DNA of 25,203 nt from CAJJBL01 sp964519035 (GTDB lineage: Bacteria > Pseudomonadota > Alphaproteobacteria > Puniceispirillales > Marisalimonadaceae), in NCBI GenBank assembly GCA_964519035.1, contig CAZFKZ010000028.1, positions 1-25,203 of the forward strand, given 5' to 3'. A program made the translations under genes and the position numbers. The notes under the pieces were generated by a model, which was not told the DNA's origin, made no database searches, and saw nothing but the letters and a program-made list of their open reading frames with translations. Of the stretch, positions 1-8,040 are shown piece by piece. Each line of letters begins with the position of its first letter. Position 1 is the first letter of the stretch.

Positions 1-81
1 ATGAAAGAAGCTTTTGAACATTTTTTACCACAAATGGAACTTGTTTTTCTAGCCCCCCCTATTAATTCAAAGATTTTATAA
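1..81 (+). CDS. possible 3' end of an upstream gene (partial)
   Basis: Frame 1 is open from the first base to a TAA at 79-81, giving 26 residues that begin MKEAFEHFLPQM. The first ATG coincides with the window edge, so this may be the tail of a longer gene entering from the left. If real, it overlaps the end of the convergent cyclase gene by 20 bases. I recognise no family, and a run this short could be open by chance. Confidence 0.22.
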   Translation: MKEAFEHFLPQMELVFLAPPINSKIL

Positions 82-1807
82 AATTTATTAGATTATCCTT
101 TAAAGATACTTCAGGTATATGAAACCTATCAATCGTTTGATCCCAATCGGTATCTTTAAATTTATCTTTAAATAATTTATACTCATTACTTGTTTGTATA
201 TCTTGATCTAATTTTGACCTGGAATAGAGTAAAAGCACTAGAGATCTTGAATCAATCTCTCTTAAGTCAAAACTTAATTCAATTGCTTTGGTAAAATTAT
301 CTGCAAAAAAATAACCAAGAATTAAATCTTTAATTCTATTATCTGAAGTAGATTGCCCTTGAGGAATTGGATCAAGTTCAAAAGCTTTATTTAGCAATTC
401 TAAACCTTTATCAACTTTTCCTACTCTAACTAAAACTTCACCGTAACCCGACAATACTCTTGGATCATTAGGCACCATATTAAAAGATTTCATACCATGA
501 TCTTCTGCTAAAATATAATCATGATTACTTAGATATACAGCTGATAACATCCTATGACATTCAAAATCATTTTCATTAAGCTCTAAAGCTTTATCTATAT
601 TTTTTTTGGCTTCAATCATTAATTCACTAGCATCTTGGTCTGCAAAACCTCTGAACATTGCTTGACCTAAAGTACACACCTTCCAAGCATAGGCTTGTGC
701 ATTATTAGCGTCTGATTCTATGGCTTTATCAAAATTTTCGAGAGCTTGTTTGTTAGATTCTTTTGTAAATTTATGATGATTTTCTTTACCTCTAAGAAGG
801 TATTCATAAGAACTAATGTTTTCTGTTGGCTTTCTCTTAGATCTTTGCAATGAACTGATTTCTATTTCACCAAGTAAAGCTATAGATATTTTTCTAACAA
901 TTTCATCTTGTAAATCAAAGATATCCTCTAAGACTCTATCATATTTATTACTCCAGATTATACTTTCATCTTTAGCGTCGCTTAACTCAATATTTATTCT
1001 TACCCTTTTTCCAGAGGCTCTAATCCCACCTGTTACAATGAAATCTAAGTTAAATTCATTTGAAAAAACTTTTAAATCTTTATTTTCATCTTTGAAATTA
1101 ATTGAAGTTTGGCGAGACAATATATCAAATTCGCGCATCATAGAAAATTCAGTTATGAGGTCTTCACAAATACCATCAACTAAGAACCCGCTATCCTCAT
1201 CATTGCCTGTATTGGCAAAAGGTAATATTGCAAACTTTGGCTTTTTATTCACAATTTTCTTTTTATTTTTAGAAAATTTGTTTTTACCATCACCTAATAT
1301 GGAAAACACTTCAAAATCATTAGAAATATTTTTTAATTCAATTCTTCCTAAAGAGTGTACTTTTTCATCTATTCGGTTACTGATTTGTTGTTTAACAACT
1401 TCCGAAATCAATATCTCACCAACTGGAGATTGACTTTCTAAGCGAGCAGCAATATTCACACCGTTTCCATATATGTTTTCACCCTCTATAATTATGTCAT
1501 CCAGATGTATTCCTACTCTCCAGGATAATTTTGGATCAGTTTCTATTATATCATTTCTTTTTTTTATTAAGTTCTGAAACTCAATAGCAGCGTTCACACA
1601 TTCAACAGGACTTTGAAATTCTGCTATAACTGAATCTCCAGCTGTATGAAAAATTCTTCCTGAATATTTTGAAATCATAGGGTCAATAATATCGCGGCAT
1701 GCTTTTAAACTATTTAAAGTTTTTTCTTCTTGGGCTTCCATATGTTTACTAAATCCTACACAATCTGTAGCTAATATAGTTGTCAATTTTCGTTTAATGT
1801 TAGACAT
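62..1807 (-). CDS. class III adenylate/guanylate cyclase fused to TolB-like domain and TPR repeats
   Basis: This 581-aa soluble protein has no visible signal peptide or membrane segment. Residues ~8-170 are a class III nucleotide cyclase domain: metal-binding Asp15 in the ATD motif, Asp58 in AGDS, and the transition-state pair Asn118/Arg122 in GVNIAARLE. Residues ~186-310 resemble the TolB-like/FlgO-type domain found behind such cyclases (AILPFAN, then GICEDLITEF). Residues ~330-540 are helical repeats of the TPR kind (DANNAQAYAW, NENDFECHRM, DPRVLSGYGEVL). This architecture is common in proteobacteria and presumably makes cAMP in response to a protein or ligand signal. His54 occupies the position where many cyclases have the purine-selecting Lys; related TPR-cyclases often carry Asn there, so nucleotide specificity is uncertain. 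AAAGG six bases upstream supports the ATG at 1807. It appears to be transcribed alone. Confidence 0.9.
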   Translation of the reverse strand: MSNIKRKLTTILATDCVGFSKHMEAQEEKTLNSLKACRDIIDPMISKYSGRIFHTAGDSVIAEFQSPVECVNAAIEFQNLIKKRNDIIETDPKLSWRVGIHLDDIIIEGENIYGNGVNIAARLESQSPVGEILISEVVKQQISNRIDEKVHSLGRIELKNISNDFEVFSILGDGKNKFSKNKKKIVNKKPKFAILPFANTGNDEDSGFLVDGICEDLITEFSMMREFDILSRQTSINFKDENKDLKVFSNEFNLDFIVTGGIRASGKRVRINIELSDAKDESIIWSNKYDRVLEDIFDLQDEIVRKISIALLGEIEISSLQRSKRKPTENISSYEYLLRGKENHHKFTKESNKQALENFDKAIESDANNAQAYAWKVCTLGQAMFRGFADQDASELMIEAKKNIDKALELNENDFECHRMLSAVYLSNHDYILAEDHGMKSFNMVPNDPRVLSGYGEVLVRVGKVDKGLELLNKAFELDPIPQGQSTSDNRIKDLILGYFFADNFTKAIELSFDLREIDSRSLVLLLYSRSKLDQDIQTSNEYKLFKDKFKDTDWDQTIDRFHIPEVSLKDNLINFIKSLN

Positions 1808-2146
1808 TTCAACCTTTTATATGTTTAATTTTTACTAATAATTTGAAAAAAATTATAAAACAAGTTTACATTTTATTATAAAAATAATTTTGAGGAATTC
1901 AATATTTTTAAAAAAAATAGAAATTTATTACATTTTATCCCAATACTTTTTTCATTCGAGGTTTTTGCTCATGAAGAGATAAAACGTAAAAATAATATAG
2001 GTGAAATATTATTTATAAAAAACCTTGTAAATAAAGTTGTTTTTAAAGATGACGAGTCTTTTTTAAAAATTACCTTACTAGAAATTTTCCATTTGTCACA
2101 AGATGTTGGGTAGGCAACCCTGATAAGTCATTTACTCAAAGACCAG

Positions 2147-2188
2147 ATAAATAAACTAAATATTATAAATTTTAGTTTATTTATTTTT
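2147..2188 (+). terminator. AT-rich 14-bp hairpin followed by five T
   Basis: The arms 2147-2160 (ATAAATAAACTAAA) and 2171-2184 (TTTAGTTTATTTAT) are perfect reverse complements around a 10-base loop, and T residues run through 2188. The form fits an intrinsic terminator for plus-strand transcription. The stem has only one G-C pair type and no recognised gene ends just upstream, so it could instead be a plain palindrome. Confidence 0.3.
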
Positions 2189-2258
2189 CAGATCATCAAG
2201 AGCCTTATTTATATTTCAAAAGTTTTTGAAGTTGATAGATAAGCTTTCACGAAATGAG

Positions 2259-2298
2259 AAACATTAAACTATTATATTTTTAAAATATGATAATGTTT
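2259..2298 (+). promoter_or_regulatory. nested inverted repeat in the leader of the 65-aa gene
   Basis: Outer arms AAACATTA (2259-2266) and TAATGTTT (2291-2298) are exact reverse complements. Inside them ATATTTT (2274-2280) and AAAATAT (2282-2288) form a second palindrome. The structure ends six bases before the GGAGG of the next gene. It could be a protein-binding operator or an mRNA leader hairpin; the sequence does not tell which. Confidence 0.4.
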
Positions 2299-2315
2299 TA
2301 CTTTGGAGGTTTGTT

Positions 2316-2513
2316 ATGCGAAACGAAATGCTTAAAAAAACCAATTTAATTTGTTTAAAAACTGGCTCTAATGCCAAAATTATTAAACATTATGAATCAA
2401 AAAATGTTTCTTATGTTAAAATAAATATAACTATGAAATTTGATAATACAAATTTTCATGTTTTAAAAACTGTACCTACTAGTGAAATAGAAAAGGATTT
2501 TAAATATAATTAA
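2316..2513 (+). CDS. small hypothetical protein, 65 aa
   Basis: A short basic protein of unknown family. The best evidence that it is real is the strong ribosome-binding site: GGAGGT at 2305-2310, five bases before the ATG, better than most in this window. The composition is Lys/Asn/Ile-rich with one Cys (MLKKTNLICLKTG); there is no signal peptide, membrane helix or recognised motif. It converges on lrgB with 15 bases between the two stop codons. An inverted repeat at 2259-2298 lies in its presumed leader and could regulate it. I cannot assign a function. Confidence 0.55.
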   Translation: MRNEMLKKTNLICLKTGSNAKIIKHYESKNVSYVKINITMKFDNTNFHVLKTVPTSEIEKDFKYN

Positions 2514-2528
2514 AATTCTCAATTCTAT

Positions 2529-3254
2529 TCAAAATATAATTTTTATAAATATGGGTACAATTATAGATGTTATTAAACCACTCAATCCCATTCCAACAGC
2601 TGCAAATACACCAGCATTTTTATCTTTACTCATGGCCCTTGCTATTCCTATTCCATGACTAGTAAGTCCCATACTAAATCCTCTTGCTTCCATTTTTTTT
2701 AACTTCATTAAATCAAAAACAAAGGTACCTAAGGATGCTCCTATAATACCAGTTATCAATGTTATAATAGCTGTCAAAGATGGAATGCCACCTATCAAAT
2801 CAGATATGCCCATAGCAATTGGTGTTGTTACACTTCTTGGTATTAAGCTTAAAATGAGTTCTTTTGGAAGTTCAAAGTACATTGACAAACCATAAGTTGT
2901 CGAAATTGCTAAAAAAGAACCTATAAAAAGTGATATAAATATTGCTTTGCTATTATATATTATCAGATCCCATTTTTTATAAATTGGAATTGCTAAAGCA
3001 ACTGTAGCTGGTCCTAAAAGAAAATGTATAAACTTTGCACCCTCAAAGTATCGTTCATACTGGATATTAAATGATAATAAAATCATACTTATTATAAAAA
3101 TACTAATTGCAACTGGGTTTAACAAAGGAAATAAATTTGATTTTTTGTAAATGTAATCTGCAATTAAATAAGAACCTATTGTAAGAGTTAACCAAAATAA
3201 AGGCTCAGCTTGGAGATAAATCCATATACTATAAAGTTTTTGTTGGTCTATCAT
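2529..3254 (-). CDS. lrgB: LrgB/CidB family membrane protein
   Basis: This 241-aa inner-membrane protein has about six hydrophobic segments and the conserved LrgB motifs FLLGPATVALAIPIY (~79-93), SVTTPIAM (~140-147) and GLTSHGIGIARA (~196-207). Length and motifs match full-length LrgB. The family was first described as antiholin-like. The plant chloroplast fusion homologue PLGG1 carries glycolate/glycerate, and bacterial LrgAB/CidAB are linked to pyruvate-type small-acid transport. It begins two bases after the lrgA stop, and the pair is the 3' end of a catabolic operon. I therefore infer a small-carboxylate transporter rather than an autolysis regulator. No substrate can be read from the sequence. 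Confidence 0.93.
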   Translation of the reverse strand: MIDQQKLYSIWIYLQAEPLFWLTLTIGSYLIADYIYKKSNLFPLLNPVAISIFIISMILLSFNIQYERYFEGAKFIHFLLGPATVALAIPIYKKWDLIIYNSKAIFISLFIGSFLAISTTYGLSMYFELPKELILSLIPRSVTTPIAMGISDLIGGIPSLTAIITLITGIIGASLGTFVFDLMKLKKMEARGFSMGLTSHGIGIARAMSKDKNAGVFAAVGMGLSGLITSIIVPIFIKIIF

Positions 3255-3256
3255 TT

Positions 3257-3622
3257 TTAATCTTTATTTTTAAGTAACTTTTCCATTAATAATGCGGTTA
3301 ACGCCAAGGTCATTAATGTACCCAAAACTATGATCAGAAGAACTTTTACTAAATTATCCTCTAAAAAAGAAAGATGCATAACAACACCAACTCCAACAGG
3401 GAGAAAGAAAAGCGGTATATATTTTACTAAATTTTCAGCAGATGTAATTAAATTAATTTTTTGGTCTTCGACTAGTTTACGATTATATTTGTTTGATAAA
3501 AGTAATACAGTTAACAATAAAATTAGTCCAATAACTGGTCCAGGTATATTTAATTCCAAAACTTTCTGAATTAATTCACCTATTAATTGAAATAAGAAAA
3601 TTATAAAAATAGCATTAAGCAT
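3257..3622 (-). CDS. lrgA: LrgA/CidA family holin-like membrane protein
   Basis: A 121-aa protein with four predicted membrane helices and the family signatures IPGPVIGLILL (~27-37) and PLFFLPVGVGVV (~70-81). It is the usual partner of LrgB, whose start lies two bases downstream, so the two are almost certainly cotranslated and form one membrane complex. It follows the acyl-CoA dehydrogenase gene with a 26-base gap and no terminator, so it belongs to the same transcription unit. The ribosome-binding site is weak. CidA and LrgA cannot be separated by sequence alone; the symbol is used in the family sense. Confidence 0.9.
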   Translation of the reverse strand: MLNAIFIIFLFQLIGELIQKVLELNIPGPVIGLILLLTVLLLSNKYNRKLVEDQKINLITSAENLVKYIPLFFLPVGVGVVMHLSFLEDNLVKVLLIIVLGTLMTLALTALLMEKLLKNKD

Positions 3623-3648
3623 TTAATACTCAAATTTGATTTATGGAA

Positions 3649-4893
3649 TTAAAAAAATGCTTGAATACCTGTTTGAGCTCGCCCAAGAATTAAAGCGTGA
3701 ACATCATGAGTACCTTCATAAGTGTTTACAGTTTCAAGGTTCATTAAATGACGCATAACCTGATATTCTGCATGTATTCCGTTACCACCATGCATATCTC
3801 TTGACATTCGAGCAACATCCAATGCTTTTCCACAATTATTTCTCTTAATAAGAGATATTGATTCAGGAGCTAACCTTCCATCGTCAAAAAGTCTGCCAAC
3901 TTGAAGCGCAGCACTTAGACCTAATGTAATTTCAGTTTGCATGTCAGCCAATTTTTTTTGAATTAACTGTGTTGCTGCCAGAGGCTTTCCAAATTGTTTT
4001 CTATCCAACGTATATTGTCTTGCCCTATGCCAACAATCTTCTGCTGCACCCATTACACCCCAAGCAATTCCATATCTAGCACGATTTAAGCATCCAAATG
4101 GACCTTTCAATCCTGACACATTAGGCATCAGATTTTCGTCAGGAACAAAAACGTTATCCATAACTATTTCACCAGTAATGGAGGCTCTCAAGGATAACTT
4201 ACCTTTAATTTTAGGTGCCGTTAATCCATCCATACCTTTTTCCAATATAAAACCTTTAATAGCATCACCATGCTCTTTAGATTTTGCCCATACAACAAAT
4301 ACGTCAGCTATAGGTGAGTTTGAGATCCACATTTTTGATCCAGATAAGGAGTAACCTCCTTTTACTTTAATAGCATTTGTTTTCATTGAGCCAGGATCAG
4401 AACCTGCATCTGGCTCAGTTAAACCAAAACAACCTATTAATTCGCCTGAAGCTAAACCAGGTAAATATTTTACCCTTTGTTCTTCACTTCCGTATGCGTA
4501 AATTGGATGCATAACTAAAGATGATTGAACTGACATCATTGAACGGTAACCAGAATCAACTCTTTCGACTTCCCTTGCAACTAGACCATATGAAACATAT
4601 GAAGCACCAGCACAACCATATTTTTCAGGAATAGTAATACCTAAAAGACCAAGTTGTCCCATTTCTTTGAAAATTTCTATATCTGTCTTCTCGTCTAAAA
4701 AAGCTTCTTCTACTCTGGGCATAAGTTTTGATTGAGCGTATTCATGAGCTGTGGACTTAATAAGAGTTTCTTCTTCAGATAATAAAGAATTTAATAAAAG
4801 CGGATCCTCCCAATTAAATTGAGCTTTAGTTACCTTAGCAGCTTTTATATTAACTATGTTTTCACTCTTATTGTTAGACAGATTTTTTTTCAT
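3649..4893 (-). CDS. gcdH: glutaryl-CoA dehydrogenase-type acyl-CoA dehydrogenase
   Basis: A 414-aa FAD-dependent acyl-CoA dehydrogenase closest to the glutaryl-CoA dehydrogenase group, which oxidises and decarboxylates glutaryl-CoA to crotonyl-CoA. Visible marks: VERVDSGYRSMMSVQSSLVM with Arg117 at the position I recall as the glutaryl-carboxylate-binding Arg of the human enzyme; the flavin-binding segment GCFGLTEPDAGSDP; the YTLDRKQFGKPLA helix; and the catalytic base Glu393 in TYEGTHD. Length is normal. AGGA seven bases upstream supports the ATG. It lies fourth in the minus-strand operon, after the thioredoxin-fold isomerase (64-base gap) and before lrgA. The CaiB-type CoA-transferase that often accompanies gcdH is not in the window, so the acid must be activated elsewhere or the substrate may not be glutarate. 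Confidence 0.9.
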   Translation of the reverse strand: MKKNLSNNKSENIVNIKAAKVTKAQFNWEDPLLLNSLLSEEETLIKSTAHEYAQSKLMPRVEEAFLDEKTDIEIFKEMGQLGLLGITIPEKYGCAGASYVSYGLVAREVERVDSGYRSMMSVQSSLVMHPIYAYGSEEQRVKYLPGLASGELIGCFGLTEPDAGSDPGSMKTNAIKVKGGYSLSGSKMWISNSPIADVFVVWAKSKEHGDAIKGFILEKGMDGLTAPKIKGKLSLRASITGEIVMDNVFVPDENLMPNVSGLKGPFGCLNRARYGIAWGVMGAAEDCWHRARQYTLDRKQFGKPLAATQLIQKKLADMQTEITLGLSAALQVGRLFDDGRLAPESISLIKRNNCGKALDVARMSRDMHGGNGIHAEYQVMRHLMNLETVNTYEGTHDVHALILGRAQTGIQAFF

Positions 4894-4957
4894 AAATTAT
4901 CCTATTATTTTTTTGAACATTACTAAATAGTCTTTAAAAACACAACTTCTATTAAGA

Positions 4958-5560
4958 TTAAATTAAACTTGCTAAATGCATTTCAACAAAATCTAATCTA
5001 TCTTGCCCCCAGTAAATTTGATCATCTATAATATAAGTTGGGGCTCCAAAGACACCTTTTTGAATTGCTAATTTTGTATATTCTTGCATATTATTTAAAC
5101 ATTCTTCACCATTAGCACATAATAGAATATCTTCTGAGTTTAAGCCCATTTTTTCTAAAATACTTTTTAGAACGTATTCATCATCAATATCTAAATCTTC
5201 AACCCATAAAGCATTCATAATTTTATTTGCAATTTCAAAATCTTTGTTTGTTTTTTTGATTTGAGAAGCAATAATTATTAAAGATGGCAACATAGATTTT
5301 GAAGGGAAATAAGTTGGTTCTGCATTTAAATTAATTTTTAGAAACTTACTCCATCTTTGTAACTCTTGAAGTCTAATATTTTGTCTTTGAGGAGGCCTTT
5401 TTGAAACTGGCAACCCTCCTGAGATAGGAAATATCTCCCCATAATTAACAGGATACATATTTACTTGCACATTGTAATTCTTAGCAATTTGAATGAATTG
5501 ATTGTGCCCTAGAAATGACCAAGGGCTTCCATGACTCATAAAATAGTCAACAGTTGTCAT
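4958..5560 (-). CDS. 2-hydroxychromene-2-carboxylate isomerase-like (DsbA-fold, kappa GST-type) protein
   Basis: This 200-aa protein has the DsbA-like thioredoxin fold of the HCCA isomerase/kappa-class glutathione transferase family. The N-terminal VDYFMSHGSPWSFLGH carries the active-site Ser (in place of the DsbA Cys) in the SPWS segment. The C-terminal signature GVFGAPTYIIDDQIYWGQDR supplies the cis-Pro loop and end of the fold. Known members isomerise 2-hydroxychromene-2-carboxylate in naphthalene breakdown using glutathione, but most members have unknown substrates. A good ribosome-binding site (AGAGGA) precedes the ATG. It sits 18 bases after the cupin gene, third in the operon. A glutathione-dependent isomerisation of a pathway intermediate is the plausible role; naphthalene is unlikely because no ring-cleavage genes are seen. 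Confidence 0.85.
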   Translation of the reverse strand: MTTVDYFMSHGSPWSFLGHNQFIQIAKNYNVQVNMYPVNYGEIFPISGGLPVSKRPPQRQNIRLQELQRWSKFLKINLNAEPTYFPSKSMLPSLIIIASQIKKTNKDFEIANKIMNALWVEDLDIDDEYVLKSILEKMGLNSEDILLCANGEECLNNMQEYTKLAIQKGVFGAPTYIIDDQIYWGQDRLDFVEMHLASLI

Positions 5561-5578
5561 CTTATCCTCTTTCTTGTA

Positions 5579-5947
5579 TTAATTACCAAAACCAGAGCCT
5601 GATGTTTTGTATTCATCTCTAGGTGGACTAAAAATATCTAATATTTTTGCTCCTTCAGGCCCTCCAATAATACCATGTTCCACACCACCAGGTGTTTGCC
5701 AAAAGTCTCCTTTTTTTATACTTATTTTTTCTCCACCTTGAATTCGAACACCAGAGCCCTCTATCAAAAAACCCCATTGCTCTTGTGGATGAGAATGAAT
5801 CTTACCCTCAGCGTTTGCATCTATGCTTACAATAGATAACATTGATTGATCTCCACAAAAAATTCTTGTAGAAACTCCCTCACCTAACACCCTTTTTATT
5901 CCACTATCTAAATCATTAACATTATTAAAATAATTTTCTTGCGACAT
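5579..5947 (-). CDS. small single-domain cupin protein
   Basis: A 122-aa single cupin barrel. Motif 1 is GKIHSHPQEQWGFLIEG with metal-ligand candidates His51, His53 and Glu56/Gln57. Motif 2 is GDFWQTPGGVEHG with His91. It has a very strong ribosome-binding site (GGGGGAGG seven bases upstream). Cupins of this size act as small dioxygenases, isomerases or ligand-binding proteins, and sequence does not choose among them. It lies between the TauD-like dioxygenase (29-base gap) and the HCCA-isomerase-like gene (18-base gap), so it is most likely an enzyme or accessory factor of the same pathway. Confidence 0.85.
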   Translation of the reverse strand: MSQENYFNNVNDLDSGIKRVLGEGVSTRIFCGDQSMLSIVSIDANAEGKIHSHPQEQWGFLIEGSGVRIQGGEKISIKKGDFWQTPGGVEHGIIGGPEGAKILDIFSPPRDEYKTSGSGFGN

Positions 5948-5976
5948 ATTAACCTCCCCCTTAGATATAATTTAAC

Positions 5977-6852
5977 TTAAATAGGTTTATCTCCAGCAAA
6001 AGTAATTCTATGCATTAATCTTCTTTGGCCGTGATAATCATTTATTGGATTATGCATTGTACATCTATTATCCCAAATTGCCACAGAGCCTGGTTTCCAG
6101 TGAAATCGACAAGTAAACTCAGATTTAATTTGATGTTTATATAAAAACTCTAAAATAGGAGTACTCTCATCTTCCGTCATACCAACAAAGTTAGTTGTGT
6201 GCGCTTCATTAACATATAATGATTTTCTTTTAGTTTCTGGATGAGTTCTTACTACAGGATGTATTGCTTTTAATTCATCTCCTTTTAAACCAACAGAAGC
6301 ATGTTTCATTATATCTGATCTAGTTTTTGCAACTCTAGCTTTTCCTGATATATTTACACCCTGAAGTGTATCTAAAAACTTTTTCATTCCTTCAGATAAA
6401 CTTTCATATGCAAGATATTGATTTGACCATTCAGTATCTCCACCATAATCAGGAATCTCAATACCATATAGCATTGTACCCATTGGAGGATTTTCTTGAT
6501 ATGTTGTATCGCTGTGCCATAGCCCACCGAAATTATTAACATCAGTTTCTTTTTTTAAAATTGGAGTGATCTCTGGAAAATCTTCTAAACTTTTGACAAA
6601 AGGATAAACTATAGGTTTTCCAATTTTTTCTGCAAAAGCTTTTTGAGAACTTGGGTCAAATTTCTGATTTCTAAAAAAAATAACTTGATAATCTAATAGA
6701 GCGTTATAAATTTCAGATATGCAAGTTTCTGAAATATCTTGGGACAAATTAACATTTTCTATTTCTGCACCCAGTGCCCCTGCAATTGGTAAAACTTTTA
6801 TTTCTTCATAATTATTTTGTAAACGCTCATTCATACTCATAGTAAAAATCAT
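5977..6852 (-). CDS. TauD/TfdA family 2-oxoglutarate-dependent dioxygenase
   Basis: A 291-aa non-haem iron dioxygenase. The facial triad is visible: His113 and Asp115 in GLWHSDTTY and distal His267 in DNRCTMHNP. The 2-oxoglutarate-binding Arg278 follows 11 residues later (GQRRLMHR), the same spacing as in TauD. Members hydroxylate taurine, 2,4-D, alkyl sulfates and other small acids, so the substrate is open. It is the first gene of the minus-strand operon and is divergent from the amidohydrolase at 6977. The start is ambiguous: AGAGGA directly abuts the ATG at 6852, too close for good use, while in-frame ATGs at codons 5 and 7 lie 12 and 18 bases from it. The true protein may be four to six residues shorter. 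Confidence 0.9.
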   Translation of the reverse strand: MIFTMSMNERLQNNYEEIKVLPIAGALGAEIENVNLSQDISETCISEIYNALLDYQVIFFRNQKFDPSSQKAFAEKIGKPIVYPFVKSLEDFPEITPILKKETDVNNFGGLWHSDTTYQENPPMGTMLYGIEIPDYGGDTEWSNQYLAYESLSEGMKKFLDTLQGVNISGKARVAKTRSDIMKHASVGLKGDELKAIHPVVRTHPETKRKSLYVNEAHTTNFVGMTEDESTPILEFLYKHQIKSEFTCRFHWKPGSVAIWDNRCTMHNPINDYHGQRRLMHRITFAGDKPI

Positions 6853-6976
6853 TCCTCTGTTTATAAAATATTGATTTAATCATAATTTAATTGCACTAAA
6901 AAAATATAAATAGCAATATCAGTAAATTATAAATAAAATTATTTAATTTTCAATTATTACTAAGCACTAATTTAAA
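6853..6976. promoter_or_regulatory. shared divergent promoter region
   Basis: These 124 AT-rich bases separate the start codons of the TauD-like operon (minus) and the amidohydrolase/LLM pair (plus), so both promoters must lie here or just inside the genes. I could not pick out convincing -35/-10 pairs or a clear operator palindrome. Confidence 0.4.
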
Positions 6977-8020
6977 ATGGAACAAATGAAATCACCACAT
7001 CTAGAAGTTAAACAAGAATGGTTAGATCAAATACAAGAAAAAGCCATCCTTCCTGATTTACCGATAATTGATCCACATCATCATCTTTGGGATGTAGGTT
7101 TTGGAAGATATTATGTTGAAGAATTGCTTAAAGATATAAAATCATCTGGTCATAATATAGAAGCAACCGTTTATATTATGAGTTCATCAAATACTAAGAT
7201 CTATGCCAAATCTGGGCCTGATGAGTTTAAACCTCTTGCAGAAATAGAATTTGCTACTAATGAAGGTAAAAGAGCTGATCTTATTCCTAACAATAATGTA
7301 AAAGTAAATGCATCAATTGTAGGCTCAATGGATCTAACATTTGGGAAAAAACTCCAACCTGTTCTGGAAAAAGGGGTTCAAATAAGTGAAGGTAGATTAA
7401 AAGGAATTAGGATGCTTTTAGCCGCTCATCCTGATCCAAGAATTACATCTGGAGCTGTGAAATCAAAACTGGGGCTTATGTTACATCCTAATTTTATTGA
7501 TGGAGCTAAATGCATTCAAGACGCTGGTTTATCTTTAGATTTTTGGATATATCATACTCAGTTAAATGAAATGGAAAAGATTGCAAGAGCTTTACCGAAA
7601 CTATCAATAATACTAAATCATATTGGTGGACCTATACATTTAGGTGAATATGCAGGTAAACAAGCTTTAACTCATAGAGAATGGAGAGTATCTATGATGA
7701 GATTGTCAAGAATACCAAACATAAGTGTTAAACTTGGTGGATTAGGTATGGCAGTTAATGGAGCTAAATTTCACGAGCATGCCTTTCCTCCACAATCTGA
7801 CCAATTGTCAGAAATGTGGAAACCTTGGATTTATGAAACAATTAACATGTTTGGTGTTGATAGGTGTATGTTTGAAAGCAATTTTCCAGTTGATAAAGGC
7901 TCATGCAGTTATGGATCTTTATGGAATGCGTTTAAAATATTAGCAAAAGATATGACAGATGATGAAAGAAATAAATTATTTAATAAGAATGCTTCTCGAA
8001 TATATAAAATTTATAATTAA
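6977..8020 (+). CDS. metal-dependent amidohydrolase/lactonase of the COG3618 type
   Basis: This 347-aa protein belongs to the amidohydrolase-related TIM-barrel family that includes 2-pyrone-4,6-dicarboxylate lactonase and fuconolactonase. The N-terminal metal motif is IIDPHHHLWD (residues 31-38, His34/His36). Later motifs are ILNHIGGP, a strand with the metal-ligand His, and MFESNFPVDKGSCSYGSLW near the C-terminus, where the family's catalytic Asp (NFPVD) sits. Such enzymes hydrolyse lactones or decarboxylate small acids. There is no good ribosome-binding site before the ATG; a second Met at codon 4 is possible. It is followed after 20 bases by the luciferase-like gene and is divergent from the TauD operon, suggesting one regulated locus. 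Confidence 0.88.
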   Translation: MEQMKSPHLEVKQEWLDQIQEKAILPDLPIIDPHHHLWDVGFGRYYVEELLKDIKSSGHNIEATVYIMSSSNTKIYAKSGPDEFKPLAEIEFATNEGKRADLIPNNNVKVNASIVGSMDLTFGKKLQPVLEKGVQISEGRLKGIRMLLAAHPDPRITSGAVKSKLGLMLHPNFIDGAKCIQDAGLSLDFWIYHTQLNEMEKIARALPKLSIILNHIGGPIHLGEYAGKQALTHREWRVSMMRLSRIPNISVKLGGLGMAVNGAKFHEHAFPPQSDQLSEMWKPWIYETINMFGVDRCMFESNFPVDKGSCSYGSLWNAFKILAKDMTDDERNKLFNKNASRIYKIYN

Positions 8021-8040
8021 TAAAGATATGAGGTTCTTAA

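Larger units (their letters stand above)
1808..2315. other. 508-base gene-poor AT-rich intergenic region
   Basis: I see no convincing gene here. It holds the upstream region of the cyclase, a start-less open frame on the plus strand (1859-2113), a small GC-richer hairpin at 2108-2120 (GGGT/ACCC arms), a long AT-rich hairpin at 2147-2184, and a nested inverted repeat at 2259-2298 just before the small gene at 2316. No tRNA or riboswitch consensus was recognised. Confidence 0.6.

Noticed and set aside
816..1433. 205-aa open frame on the plus strand inside the cyclase gene
   Set aside because: It is antisense to a clear multi-domain cyclase with intact motifs, and its translation shows no family features.
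2108..2120. GGGT/ACCC hairpin considered as part of a riboswitch
   Set aside because: Only four base pairs, with no match to a riboswitch core I know and no fitting downstream gene.
4958..5560. Naphthalene degradation role for the HCCA-isomerase-like protein
   Set aside because: No ring-hydroxylating or ring-cleaving dioxygenase genes are present, and the family is mostly of unknown substrate.
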